A program made the position numbers and the translations under genes. A stretch of DNA of 64,000 nt, taken from positions 910,311 to 974,310 of the forward strand of contig JAWRYS010001461.1 in assembly GCA_034769895.1 (NCBI GenBank), in the 5' to 3' direction. This document shows positions 9,401-17,512 of the stretch, in pieces. This DNA comes from Magicicada septendecula. Taxonomy: Eukaryota; Arthropoda; Insecta; Hemiptera; Cicadidae. The notes beneath the pieces are model-generated. The model did not search any database and was not told the origin of the DNA. It saw only the letters and a program-made list of their open reading frames with translations. Positions within the stretch are counted from its first letter, which is position 1. Every line of letters starts with the position of its first letter.

Positions 9401-9860
9401 CTAACTCATTACATACTAACATAGTAAAAAACCACGTTAGGTTCTTGATTTTAACTTTAATGGTGATGCTAAGTTTTATCATTATATTCCGTTTATTGGC
9501 GGTAGCACATTTTATATTCACCGCCTGACTCCGTTTCACTAGGTTGTGTTCGAATATTTTATCTGCTAACTTTTGACTGATTAAGGTTCTGGTAGATCCC
9601 GAATCGATTAATGCGATTGTGGAGGTAACACCTAGGTTAATTTGTATTAAGGATAATACACTTTTAGTCCAGTTACATTTAGTTATCGCGTTACATTTTT
9701 CAATAAACTTTCTAACATAGGGATCTACTTCTTCTTCTTTAGAATTTCTTTTCCTTCCCTTTTTTTTTTTATTGTCGTACATTTCTTTAGGTTCACCGGA
9801 TCTCAAGTTGCTGCGGAAGACACAGGATTTCGGGTCTCCCTGCCTTACATGTTTTTTGGA
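6492..9860 (-). CDS. Pol polyprotein of Ty3/gypsy element (PR-RT-RNase H-IN)
   Basis: The frame is open from 9860 and needs no start codon because it is entered by -1 frameshift from gag; residues here are numbered from the TTG at 9806. Order: aspartic protease with DSG near 68-70; reverse transcriptase about 230-440 with the first catalytic Asp near 329 and YLDD near 391-394; RNase H about 535-655 with Asp 541, Glu 579 and Asp 606; integrase with an H...H / C784xxC787 zinc module, Asp near 816, Asp near 876 (SDNGPQ) and Glu near 911, about 35 residues apart; then a GPY-type module and a basic tail without a chromodomain. All key catalytic residues are present and no stop interrupts the roughly 1100 codons. 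The RT stretch usually read PFGL...FQ is FGISQGSSVCSRLL here, an uncommon variant. It would copy and integrate the element DNA if made. Confidence 0.95.
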   Translation of the reverse strand, partial: SKKHVRQGDPKSCVFRSNLRSGEPKEMYDNKKKKGRKRNSKEEEVDPYVRKFIEKCNAITKCNWTKSVLSLIQINLGVTSTIALIDSGSTRTLISQKLADKIFEHNLVKRSQAVNIKCATANKRNIMIKLSITIKVKIKNLTWFFTMLVCNELGPDLILGADLISKTGMILDIHEQKYYFRFDRTRKYNFDCNTNKQERTRSSTAHVVHQESELSHLGSRDRLRMQKLIKEFSTVLTPKLGLTKLIEYKINLSDQKVIRLPPYKLSPPKMEVMRNHINKLLEQGVIEPSTSPYSSPSFLVPKGDDKHRLVVDYRQLNKRIEFESIPLPDIHSAFHYFTKAKVFTVMDLNQAFHQIPLSEESKRLTAFAVPFNLYQFTRVPFGISQGSSVCSRLLERIFHDIKFKYVYQYLDDIVIYSESKEQHLKHLREVLFRLQKAGLTVNPKKINFAVPQFSFLGHIVKANGKVSIDPERTRAIREFSPPRDAKGIARFLGMVNYFHKYIPHLAEIAAPLISLRKKGAKFEWTALHQNAFDQLKESIISPPVLQLADFTKPFVVQTDSSSVALGAVIYQEIENRLPISCASRTLSDQERKYSAYELECLAIVFAFEKFKPFLEHKEFLLETDNQALSWLLNHPKQLGRIGRWVLRLNCYKFKVQHIKGTQNVVADTLSRMFQSPTNTPGNKESPETALANAVITEFPLAFTNIALYQQQDPLLKPIIEQLEQGIKAEKYILSKSILCHKIRNGKELRIIAPDMIKPILMEYFHSSTIGAHMGINKTIHRIRKEYHWNNMNSEKASFVKKCNLCALSKPARNSQVSQLISEIRKTPFSKLYLDFSGPYPRSKSGNTMLLICVDSLTKFVWLYPMRRALASTTVNILQERLFKDYGTPVRIVSDNGPQFKAKEFKNMCFKLGIDHITTTDYRLQGNIAERYLRNLKSALIAYHANDHTSWDQNLSWIQYAFNSAYPEGHKSTPFELLYKYKPNHPLSTKWKIHDLLPPQIKDKQIKQIWNKARANLRANLEKSRKYHERNVHNSNNLVRYQVGDLVMYKTHPTSSAIDKTTSKLSYRWCGPYQIQKYLTPVTVALYEPATREYVRRTHISQIKLYKKKRGNSIAKNRKGNTR

Positions 9861-10924
9861 TTAGGGTGTTTATGTTCGTATTGCTTGCTGTTACAGTTTT
9901 TACTTATGTGTCCATATTTACCGCAATTATAACACATGTTCTTATTACGAGGAGGGTACCTAGTTTCCGTTTTAGGTTGTGTTTCATTTGACTTACCAGG
10001 GCTGCGCAAATTGTGAGGTCTATTGAATACTCGCCTTTCATGCTGGGTTGTTATATCGGGCACTAGGGCTTGCAATTCATTTCTATTCGCTTCGGTTGAT
10101 TTCATCGCATGTCTATTCTGATCTGAGTACCATACATTCGAAGAATGGATACTGCATTGTTCTAGATCCGCAAAGGTGTTAGGTCGATTTATCAAAGCTA
10201 AACGAGATCTTTCTTCTGGTGACAATCCTACTAAAATGGTGTCGACCATCTGTCTCTCATTCCAATCTACTTGTAGTAGTCGAGATGACTCCCTGATGTC
10301 TGAGATGTAATGGGCCAATCTCTCGTGATTTCCTTGTACTCGTAGTACGGTCTTTCTTTTAAGTTCTTCATAAATTCCGGTGGGAATAAAATAGTTTATT
10401 ATTGAGGTATGCAGGTCTTCTACTGGAAGGGTAGAGCTTAATGATTCTATCACACGATTCTTTAACGGGGGTTTACATTTCGGTAGGAGAACTTGCAAAA
10501 TTTGCCAGTCGTTCAGCTGCTGTAGATCTTTTATCTGCAGGAGATATTTGATGAAATTCAGTAGTTTAGTGACATTTAATCCATCAGTGTATGGGATTTC
10601 AGTTAAAAGTTTCTCTACGGGATGAGTGATTTTTCCATAGAGGTCTGCGTTATAGTTCAAGTGTGGCATCGCTTTAGGAGGACGATATGATGCATTCGGG
10701 GTTGTCAATTCGTGCGTTTCGGGGCGAATTTGGAAACGATTGGGAGGAGGGGCTTCAAATATAGTCGGGGCATTTAAATCTCTATCAGGGTATTGCTCGT
10801 GAGTAGGTTGTATTTGTGAAACGGCGGGTGAGTCGCGATCCGTGTTGGGTGGAGGCAGATCTGTCGTAGGGGATTGAACTGGGGAGATGTGTAGTTTCTT
10901 CAAGGACTTCTCAATTTCATCCAT
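9845..10924 (-). CDS. Gag, main part, 359 codons, with zinc knuckle
   Basis: This frame lies in register with the 141-codon frame just upstream, separated only by TGA at 10925-10927, so the two are one Gag of about 500 codons split by a stop. An ATG follows the TGA directly. The middle part is a helical capsid-like region; the C-terminus has one CCHC zinc knuckle, CYNCGKYGHISKNC, near residues 331-344, typical of nucleocapsid. The final codons overlap the -1 slippery heptamer and the frame ends at TAA 9845-9847. Gag would package the element RNA into particles. The stop may be a mutation in this copy or a site of programmed readthrough or re-initiation. Confidence 0.88.
   Translation of the reverse strand: MDEIEKSLKKLHISPVQSPTTDLPPPNTDRDSPAVSQIQPTHEQYPDRDLNAPTIFEAPPPNRFQIRPETHELTTPNASYRPPKAMPHLNYNADLYGKITHPVEKLLTEIPYTDGLNVTKLLNFIKYLLQIKDLQQLNDWQILQVLLPKCKPPLKNRVIESLSSTLPVEDLHTSIINYFIPTGIYEELKRKTVLRVQGNHERLAHYISDIRESSRLLQVDWNERQMVDTILVGLSPEERSRLALINRPNTFADLEQCSIHSSNVWYSDQNRHAMKSTEANRNELQALVPDITTQHERRVFNRPHNLRSPGKSNETQPKTETRYPPRNKNMCYNCGKYGHISKNCNSKQYEHKHPNPKNM
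9851..9857 (-). promoter_or_regulatory. -1 ribosomal frameshift slippery site A_AAA_AAC
   Basis: The minus strand reads A AAA AAC with codon breaks matching the gag frame (CCA AAA AAC ATG TAA). After a one-base backward slip, reading continues CAT GTA AGG in the pol frame, which is open from 9860 onward. The heptamer fits the X XXY YYZ rule and lies one codon before the gag stop. The pol frame is offset by exactly -1. Confidence 0.9.
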
Positions 10925-11350
10925 TCAGAACGAGTCGGATTTTTTTCTTAACTCATTTATAATAGTGGGTAATCGACGTAAAGCTTCGTCAGCAAAATTT
11001 TGGACTTCTGGGGGTATTTCCGTAAGATTAGGCCATATCAATAAATTTTTCATTCGCCGGGTTAAATGCTCTATTCTTTGAGTAGTCCGCAATATTATCG
11101 CAGGAGATTTCTCGTCTTGGAGGGTTTGAGACAATAAAGTTAGCTCGCTATACTTGGCATTACAAATTTCTCTCTCGCTCTCATAATCGAGTCCGCTTAG
11201 GTTGCTTAATTGCGCGGGTGTATCAAATCCACTTTCGCGTATTGACTTACGCAATTCCGCGACTGTTACATTCGCATGGGGTAGACCACGTAAAAGAGCT
11301 TCATAAGACAGCTCGTCCTTTAATAGTAAATCCGGATTAAATTGTGCCAT
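10925..11350 (-). CDS. Gag N-terminal part, 141 codons, ending at in-frame UGA
   Basis: The frame starts with ATG (Met-Ala-Gln-Phe) at 11350, about 1.5 kb after the 5' LTR. The product looks helical and amphipathic, with no cysteine motif. It stops at TGA 10925-10927 and the same frame continues as the 359-codon Gag part. The combined length is normal for a Ty3/gypsy Gag, so this is best read as the N-terminal Gag domain and not as a separate gene. The context after the stop is A (UGAA). Confidence 0.75.
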   Translation of the reverse strand: MAQFNPDLLLKDELSYEALLRGLPHANVTVAELRKSIRESGFDTPAQLSNLSGLDYESEREICNAKYSELTLLSQTLQDEKSPAIILRTTQRIEHLTRRMKNLLIWPNLTEIPPEVQNFADEALRRLPTIINELRKKSDSF

Positions 11351-12895
11351 CTTTATCTTATTTCTAACACATTAAAACGTACTTAAAATTGATTTTACTA
11401 CACTATACACTTATTACATAGACAATTTATTTCTTGGTTAAATCATTTGCATTGTTCACAAGAGAATAATTTCTCTTCTAAGGGAGAGACAAAAATTCCA
11501 CACACACACTTCAATGTAAAGTCAACGATCAGCTGTTCGCTGGACTGTAGGTCACCCTAGTTTATTTAGTAAACAATGACAAGGTAGTAGTATGCGTGGG
11601 AACGCGAGGATTACGCTCACATATTGTTCTCTATAACAATAGCTAAGGCTGTCTTTCTCGACCGGTTTCAACTGGGGAAGCGAGTTGCACTAAGGGGGTG
11701 AATATAATTCAACGAAACACGCTCTACAAGTTACAGGTGTATTACGGTTGTGACAGTCTGAGTTTAGTAATTAATTGTCTTACTTTCCACCTTTAATTTT
11801 TGAAATAATTTTTAATTTTTTTGGTAACAAAATTAAGTTACGAATTTCTTTACACGTAATTAACCGGGTCTACTTTAGACAGGAGTTTATATTTCTCTTA
11901 CCGTGACGACAGACATACACTTACATTCTATGCAGGCATATTCAGGAAACTACAGGTCTTGAATTGTCACAATATAAACCTGTTAAAGACTGAACAGTTT
12001 GACAAGCACTAAAATTCATGTACGTACTTGCATTGGCGTAATACAATGATAGTCTGTATTATTTTGCGTATCTTAAATAAATTACATCATACGCAAGTTA
12101 GTGAGTAATCTTGTACAAAATAAATTCATAAGGTGAATTTATTTGTGAAATTACTTTTATGAAAATTAATATTAACATGAAATACAGTAACTGAGTGCAT
12201 AGATCAGCAGAGAGTTATCTATTTTACTATGCTCTGTATGACGATGGTTGGCGTGTGGACCCTTGGCTGACCTGCTGCCTCTCCCACATTGTAACACTTC
12301 CGCCCGGGCTCAACAGCAACTAATTGCCGCGTGAGTCACCTCACTGTGCGTCCAGTATGAAACAATTTTTTTTTGCCTCGCCCAATACTGGTAAAATTTT
12401 GTTATATTTGAAATCAGCGAAATACTACGATGAAAATGACACCAAGCACGACTAAAAATTATTAAATTTTAAGGTGTTTCAAGGTAAAAGCTCAACAACT
12501 ACTTTAATACACATCTTCAGTGCATAGTGCTTTATAACGCCCAATTTTTAATATTCCTTAGTCGTGTTTGGTGTCATTTTCATCGTATTATTTCGCTGAT
12601 TTAAAATATAACAAAATTTTACCAGTATTGGGGGAGGCAAAAAAAAAATTGTTTCATACTGGACGCACAGTGAAGTGACTCACGCGGCAATTAGCTGCTG
12701 TCTAGCCCGGGCTGACGTATTACAATGGGGGAGAGGCAGCAGGTAGGCTAAGGGTCCACACGCCAACCATCGTCATACAGAGCATACTTAACAATTATTT
12801 TTAATTTTTTTTTATTAAGCAGAGTGACGTATCTTTGTTTGCGTCACGATTCTTACAAACCTTTTATACAAAACAACAGCAGAGTGGCGCATCTA
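11351..12895. other. Leader of the gypsy element, between gag and 5' LTR
   Basis: About 1.5 kb is non-coding, of which 554 bp is the nested foldback at 12231-12784. Without it the leader is about 1 kb. A canonical TGG-starting primer-binding site is not visible next to the LTR: the minus strand there reads TAGATGCGCCACTCTGC. An 18-bp imperfect direct repeat (12819-12836 and 12879-12896, three mismatches) ends at that LTR edge. Confidence 0.6.
12231..12784. mobile_element. Foldback / MITE-like element nested in the gypsy leader
   Basis: The two halves are near-perfect reverse complements. The outer arms begin TGCTCTGTATGACGATGG at 12231 and end as its reverse complement at 12784. Arms run roughly 12231-12465 and 12550-12784 around an unpaired centre of about 85 bp. 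TA dinucleotides flank both ends (12229-12230 and 12785-12786), as expected for a Tc1/mariner-type MITE. Because the palindrome could include TA itself, the duplication is not proved. There is no coding capacity. It occurs once in the window. Confidence 0.85.
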
Positions 12896-13475
12896 TGTAA
12901 CGTTCCGGGCTACGTTAAAAATCCAGGGAACCCATCATAATTGACGCTAGCCAATTATACAGGCTGCCTACTTTGTAACGAACTGAAATTAAACTCAACA
13001 CAAACAACAATAATATTTACGCTATTTATTAGGACACAAGGGGAAGGTATTTCACTGATTTATGCACTCACTTCAATGTGTGATAAGATGACATCTCTTT
13101 ATTAACAAATTATATAAAAAAAAAAAATCCCACAACCTAAAAATTTATACTGAAATGTTCAAAAAGGGTTTGCTGTAAAACAAGGGATCATATTGATCAT
13201 GTAATTTACCTCGGATCCGAGTCTGCTTTAAATATAGTAAAGACGTCTGAATTATACTATGCTCATCTAAGAGCTTGCAAGATTACATTAACCATTTGAA
13301 GAATGGTATTATTTAATAAAGGAATTATAATTTACATTTCAATATTAACGTTACAACGTATGATTTTCACTACTACAGTTTACATTTCTTTGGTTTTATT
13401 TATTGCTTAGAGAAAATTATTGTCTTTGAAAAGTCTCTTTCATCTATAAAGGTTATGTTTCAAATGTAATTAATT

Positions 13476-13496
13476 CTCGATAGCCAAGCTATCGAG
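13476..13496. other. Perfect hairpin inside the 5' LTR
   Basis: It is identical to 5061-5081: a 9-bp stem ctcgatagc / gctatcgag with loop caa. Confidence 0.7.
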
Positions 13497-13502
13497 TCAC
13501 CT

Positions 13503-13688
13503 CTAAAATAAGCTTTGCTGTCCTTGTCCTGGGGTGTGACTCACGGGAATTCTGGTAGTCGGGGTAGTCATCTGTGAATATCTAATAGCCGTATTAGTGA
13601 GTAGATTGATGTAATTCTGCATGAAGTTGGGTTGATCCACGCCGGTCCTGGTCAGCGTCGTATGGGTTGTAGACGTCCGTATGAGCAA
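13503..13688 (-). CDS. 61-codon open frame in the 5' LTR, unknown
   Basis: It has the same predicted peptide as 5088-5273. In this LTR copy the frame would precede gag in a transcript, so it could act as an upstream frame if the RNA start lies upstream of it. No domain is recognised. Confidence 0.25.
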   Translation of the reverse strand: MLIRTSTTHTTLTRTGVDQPNFMQNYINLLTNTAIRYSQMTTPTTRIPVSHTPGQGQQSLF

Positions 13689-14418
13689 TTTGGCAGGTCA
13701 CATATTCACATGTAGAGTTGTACTGGAGTTTACATCTTAAGTAGAGACGTCACCTTGTTTACGTGTTGATAATTTTTCTTATATTACTACATTTCTTGAA
13801 CAAACTTTTTCTACATCATATACATTTAAAAAATCACTAGCTCCCCATGTTTTTTGTGGTAGCTAACTGTTATTTTAAAGTTTACATAACACACTTTTGA
13901 AGAGCCCTCGTTTGGAGGTGTGTACTGTCTGAATGCCGCATCGTAACTCTTCACTTGATACGACTGGTACATAACAACGAAGCGGGGCGAGTACTCCGCC
14001 ATAATATAGTTCCAACTTTTATTTAAATAGACATTCTTATAGCAAGATGAAACAAATTATTTAGACTTATTTAGTTTACAGGATATATTTTAACTACTAC
14101 TTGTGCCTTCAAATTATTAATTACTTACATTACGATTTTCAAATATTTCTAAGTTACAGACGGTTCGCTAAGCACGTTGTGTCCGGAATTAAACAGGACA
14201 ACGCATGATGATTTACTAAAGGGTTTAACTGTAATATTATTAACTATTTACAATACGATTTTTTATTTTATTTGTTTAATTAGATCTTTTTCCATTTAAA
14301 TCTCATACTTATTCTGAGTTAGTACAGGGGTATTAGCTTTAATAGTGTGATTTAAAAATACTTAAATGCTTTCTCAATTTTTTTATTATTAAATATTTTA
14401 TTACCAATTAAATCGTCA

Positions 14419-15767
14419 TAATTACTATCGAATTTGCTTCACAAAATTTTACTACTTAAATTAGTTCCCCTTTCATTAAAATTAATTCCGTTTTCATATT
14501 ATATCTTTGCGTTAATTATGCTTAATGTACATATACTTTTGTTAACATTGAGCTATAAAATAGATACAATTACAAAATTAATAATAATAATCATTTATGT
14601 TGTTATTCTAACATATCAATATTCAATGTAAATTATAGTCAAGTCCAACCTTAAGTTAGCAATTTATTGCTAATTAGTTTATAGTAGTACACAGAATTTC
14701 CTTATTACTACCAACAACTATCTTACACAAAATTGATTCGTTTATACTGATATTTCATACTTCAGTAGTTGACTATAAATATTTACATAAATTTTAATAT
14801 AACATTTCTTTTTTATGCAAGGCAATTGATCATTCCTCTAAGCAATCTGAATGATAAACCATTTACTTTTCTGGTATTGCAAACGATCTACCTACCAGGC
14901 ATCTGGACATTTTTACATCACCCCGTACCGTTTACTTGCATTTCCCAGAGATTGGATGTCGGTGCTTTGGGTATATTTTAATAATCCCTTTCCAAGCATT
15001 ACCTAAACACAGCTACTTCAGCCTTCTGCAGCGTTCTGGTCGAGGAAATCCCATTTTTTCGGGTTCATTATGTTGTCATGCCCTGGTGGTGATCTTCATT
15101 TCAATCCGTATCAATTATTTCCTGGGTATGCATAACCCCCATTGGTTTATCCATTCGTGACCTTCATTCCTTAATGATCAATTCCCTTCCGCTCTTTCGT
15201 ATAACACTTCTTACATCTTCATTCGCTATTAATTTCATTCATTAATATTCCGTATTTTCACGGCAATGTTTATTTAACATTTATTTTATTTTATTCATAT
15301 TATATTCATATCTATTTATTTTCTTCGGTTAATGTATTCTTACACAACCAATATTAATTAACGTATTTTAAACCTATATTATCTAACTTAATTATTAAAT
15401 TTTCGGACATTCTTAAGATCGTTTTCCTTAATCCGTAACATTTATTTACTTTTAATTTTATATTTGTGGAGACATAGTTGTATGTCTTGTTGATTCCGTG
15501 CCGTTACATCACATTTTGTTGGTAAATAGTAAGGGTATTGACCTAGTGAATTTCGTTACACACTTACCCTGCAATCGGCCGTTGACACCTAAAGAATTTA
15601 TGACCTGTCCGTCTCTCTCTTTATGAGGGTGTGTTGAAAGTATGTCTCGCCATCCCTTTTGACAACTTTCCCCAGGCACCTTTCCATTACTTATGTACGC
15701 GCTGAGTTTTTTTTGTCGTTTCCTCCAAACCCTCTTACAAAGCCGTTCCTTGACTGCTTGTGGCGCG
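14419..15767. other. Unit 1 right part, non-coding
   Basis: The unit resumes here after the gypsy insertion and aligns with about 20570-21835 of unit 2. It is very AT-rich up to about 14850, then mixed. Open frames of 65-75 codons (14434-14631, 14769-14981, 14936-15160) have no domain and are not claimed as genes. Nothing else is recognised. Confidence 0.6.
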
Positions 15768-16196
15768 TTAATTACTTTCGTTTTCCTGTCCGCGACTTAC
15801 GTAATAATGTTTTGTTTCAAGACTTCTAAGAAATCTCATCTCCATCGCTTGAAATCTTCCTTTCGTTCTCGTACCAATCTTCACAATATTCTTGAATGGT
15901 CCAGCAAATTTCATTCTTTTTCTCTTTCTCAAAACATTCCTTGTCAAGGGCGAGTATGCATACGGATCTGGTAGGCCTTTCCGCTTCACATCTCCCATTG
16001 CTTTCTTATATTTGCATTCAGTTCCATAACATGCAGTGCTCATTTTACTACTGAAATTCTTTTTCATGCTTTTCACTGATGCAGCTCGACTGACTAGTCG
16101 ATGTATGCCTGATCCACAAGCTGGATACTTCATTGGTGGTCTCACTGATGTAGCATCTATCCTTGTGCTTCTTAGTTTGCACTTTTGCGTACTCCA
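15768..16196 (-). pseudogene. RRP12-like gene fragment, unit 1 copy
   Basis: The frame shows the same RRP12-type segment as the copy at 21836-22342, including KYPACGSGIHR and DPYAYSPL. Small indels near 15800-15815 shift the frame after MRFLRSLE, so this copy ends earlier and differently (GQENESN). It carries Cys at the KCKLR position where units 3-5 have Arg, because the plus strand has gcactt and not gcgctt. Confidence 0.65.
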
Positions 16197-16206
16197 ATAG
16201 ATGATA

Positions 16207-16959
16207 TTACACTTTTACTATCTTTATCCATATCAGAATAATCACTTCTGACACCGTCAGATGCAAAGAAATAAAGTCATCTTTCTTCTTGGTCTGTTTG
16301 TTTTGTAGATTGCTACTGACACTTACATTAGACCCCACAGTTGATAATTTCTTGGTAGGTAACATGTCCGTGAAATCAACAATGTTATCGGCATCTTCGT
16401 GCAGCCCCACATTAGTTTTGTGCTTCTGTTTGCCTTCTTTATGTGACAGCTTTTTGTTGTTGCTGTTTTCATTCTCTTCAGCTTGTCTCTGGACTTCTTT
16501 GTGTATTTCTTTTATCTCACTCTCACTCTTCTTTTGTACCTCTTCCATCTTTTCGGATCTCTCTTGAAAATTTACCTCCATTTGGTTGCTCTGGCCTTGC
16601 CGATTCTTTTGCATTTCTTCAATCTTTTCTTTAAATGTTTTGTCAATGCTCTCCTCAGTCTTTCTTAATTCTACCTTTACACTCTCAATTTGTTCTCCCT
16701 GCTTACGTATTATCTCTTCTGTCATTTCCTTCCTGTGTAGTCCTAATTCTTCATTTTGTTTTCTTAATTCTTCATTTAGTCGTTCGCGATGTTTTCTGGT
16801 TCCTTCATATTGATTTTTGATGAACTCCATCAACATAGCGAAGTTCATCGCTCTACCGTTGGATGGTCCCCTCGCCCGATTTTGGCACTGTCCTGCAACA
16901 GTGTTGTTACCTTCTGAATTCTCGTTTGTGGCCATTTTAGCCCGTAGACGCGTAATCAT
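16207..16959 (-). CDS. Coiled-coil Gag-like frame, unit 2 copy, 250 codons
   Basis: It matches the frame at 84-872 but carries a few substitutions (Arg6, Thr11, Glu13 and Arg-Ala where the others have Ser-Glu near residue 36). A 1-base deletion near 16242 (cactt in place of catctt) shifts the last codons to a hydrophobic tail, EVIILIWIKIVKV. The hydrophobic tail is thus a frameshift product and not a membrane anchor that evolved as such. Confidence 0.5.
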   Translation of the reverse strand: MITRLRAKMATNENSEGNNTVAGQCQNRARGPSNGRAMNFAMLMEFIKNQYEGTRKHRERLNEELRKQNEELGLHRKEMTEEIIRKQGEQIESVKVELRKTEESIDKTFKEKIEEMQKNRQGQSNQMEVNFQERSEKMEEVQKKSESEIKEIHKEVQRQAEENENSNNKKLSHKEGKQKHKTNVGLHEDADNIVDFTDMLPTKKLSTVGSNVSVSSNLQNKQTKKKDDFISLHLTVSEVIILIWIKIVKV

Positions 16960-17088
16960 TCAGATATACATAGGGTCTGATATTATTCTATTGCAACTTA
17001 TTGCTAACCAACTTATAAATTAACATGCACATTGTCTGTTCTCTGCCCGCTTAACAATTATACTAATTATTTATTTGTCAAGCCGTGC

Positions 17089-17512
17089 GTGTGGGCACCA
17101 AATATAACTATAAATCGAGTAGTTCCCTTTTACGCCCAGCGGTGGACGCCAAATATAATAATAATTAAATACGCCCCGCGTTCTGGAGCGCCAAATATAA
17201 CTAAATTTTATTAGTTTACAATTAATGTGTATAATTAAATTTTGTTTATTACTTTAATTATCTATGCCCCGTGTGTTCGGAGGCCAAATATAACAATATT
17301 AAATATGCCCCACGTGTTGGGACGTCAAATTTAACAATATTAAATACGCACCGCGTGTTGGGACGCCAAATATAACAATAAAGGGGTTTATTGCTGTTTT
17401 AATTTAATTAATTTATTAATGAATGACTCTGTTTAATTAATTCCCACCTTGTTGTGGTGCCAAATTGAACAATTATAGTGTGTGCGCCAAATGTGTGGGC
17501 GTGAAATATAAC
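17089..17512 (-). repeat. PBS-like TTTGGCG repeat array, unit 2
   Basis: It has the same eight-core layout as 1001-1426, with variant cores such as ggcaccaaatataac at the left end and gcgtgaaatataac at the right end. Confidence 0.6.

Larger units (their letters stand above)
4479..14418 (-). mobile_element. Ty3/gypsy LTR retrotransposon inserted in unit 1
   Basis: The element has two long, nearly identical direct repeats (4479-5992 and 12896-14418) around gag and pol on the minus strand. Pol order is protease, reverse transcriptase, RNase H, integrase, which defines the Ty3/gypsy group. No env-like frame follows pol. Unit sequence is continuous across the insertion: the tatacat before 4477 and the tatcgaatttg after 14425 are adjacent in units 2-5. 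No target-site duplication is visible. The LTRs differ at only a few tens of sites by eye, including a 10-bp indel, so the insertion is fairly young. The gag stop codon suggests this copy is not autonomous unless the stop is read through. It sits only in unit 1 and was not carried into the amplified units. Confidence 0.93.
12896..14418 (-). repeat. 5' LTR of the Ty3/gypsy element
   Basis: This copy is 1523 bp against 1514 bp for the left copy. The differences I saw are scattered substitutions and an extra acagacggtt near 14156. The shared repeat ends at 14418 (aatcgtca). Beyond it unit sequence resumes within a few bases, without the extra 92 bp that join the left LTR to its polypurine run. 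The outer end may therefore be truncated, which would also explain the missing target-site duplication. The promoter for gag-pol should lie here on the minus strand. Confidence 0.9.

Noticed and set aside
4471-14425. Target-site duplication around the gypsy element
   Set aside because: The bases before 4479 (acatca) and after 14418 (taatta) do not match, and trying edges shifted by a few bases gave no convincing pair.
16890-16960. Hydrophobic tail of the 250-codon coiled-coil frame as a membrane anchor
   Set aside because: It is produced by the 1-base deletion seen when compared with unit 1; it is also only about 13 residues long.
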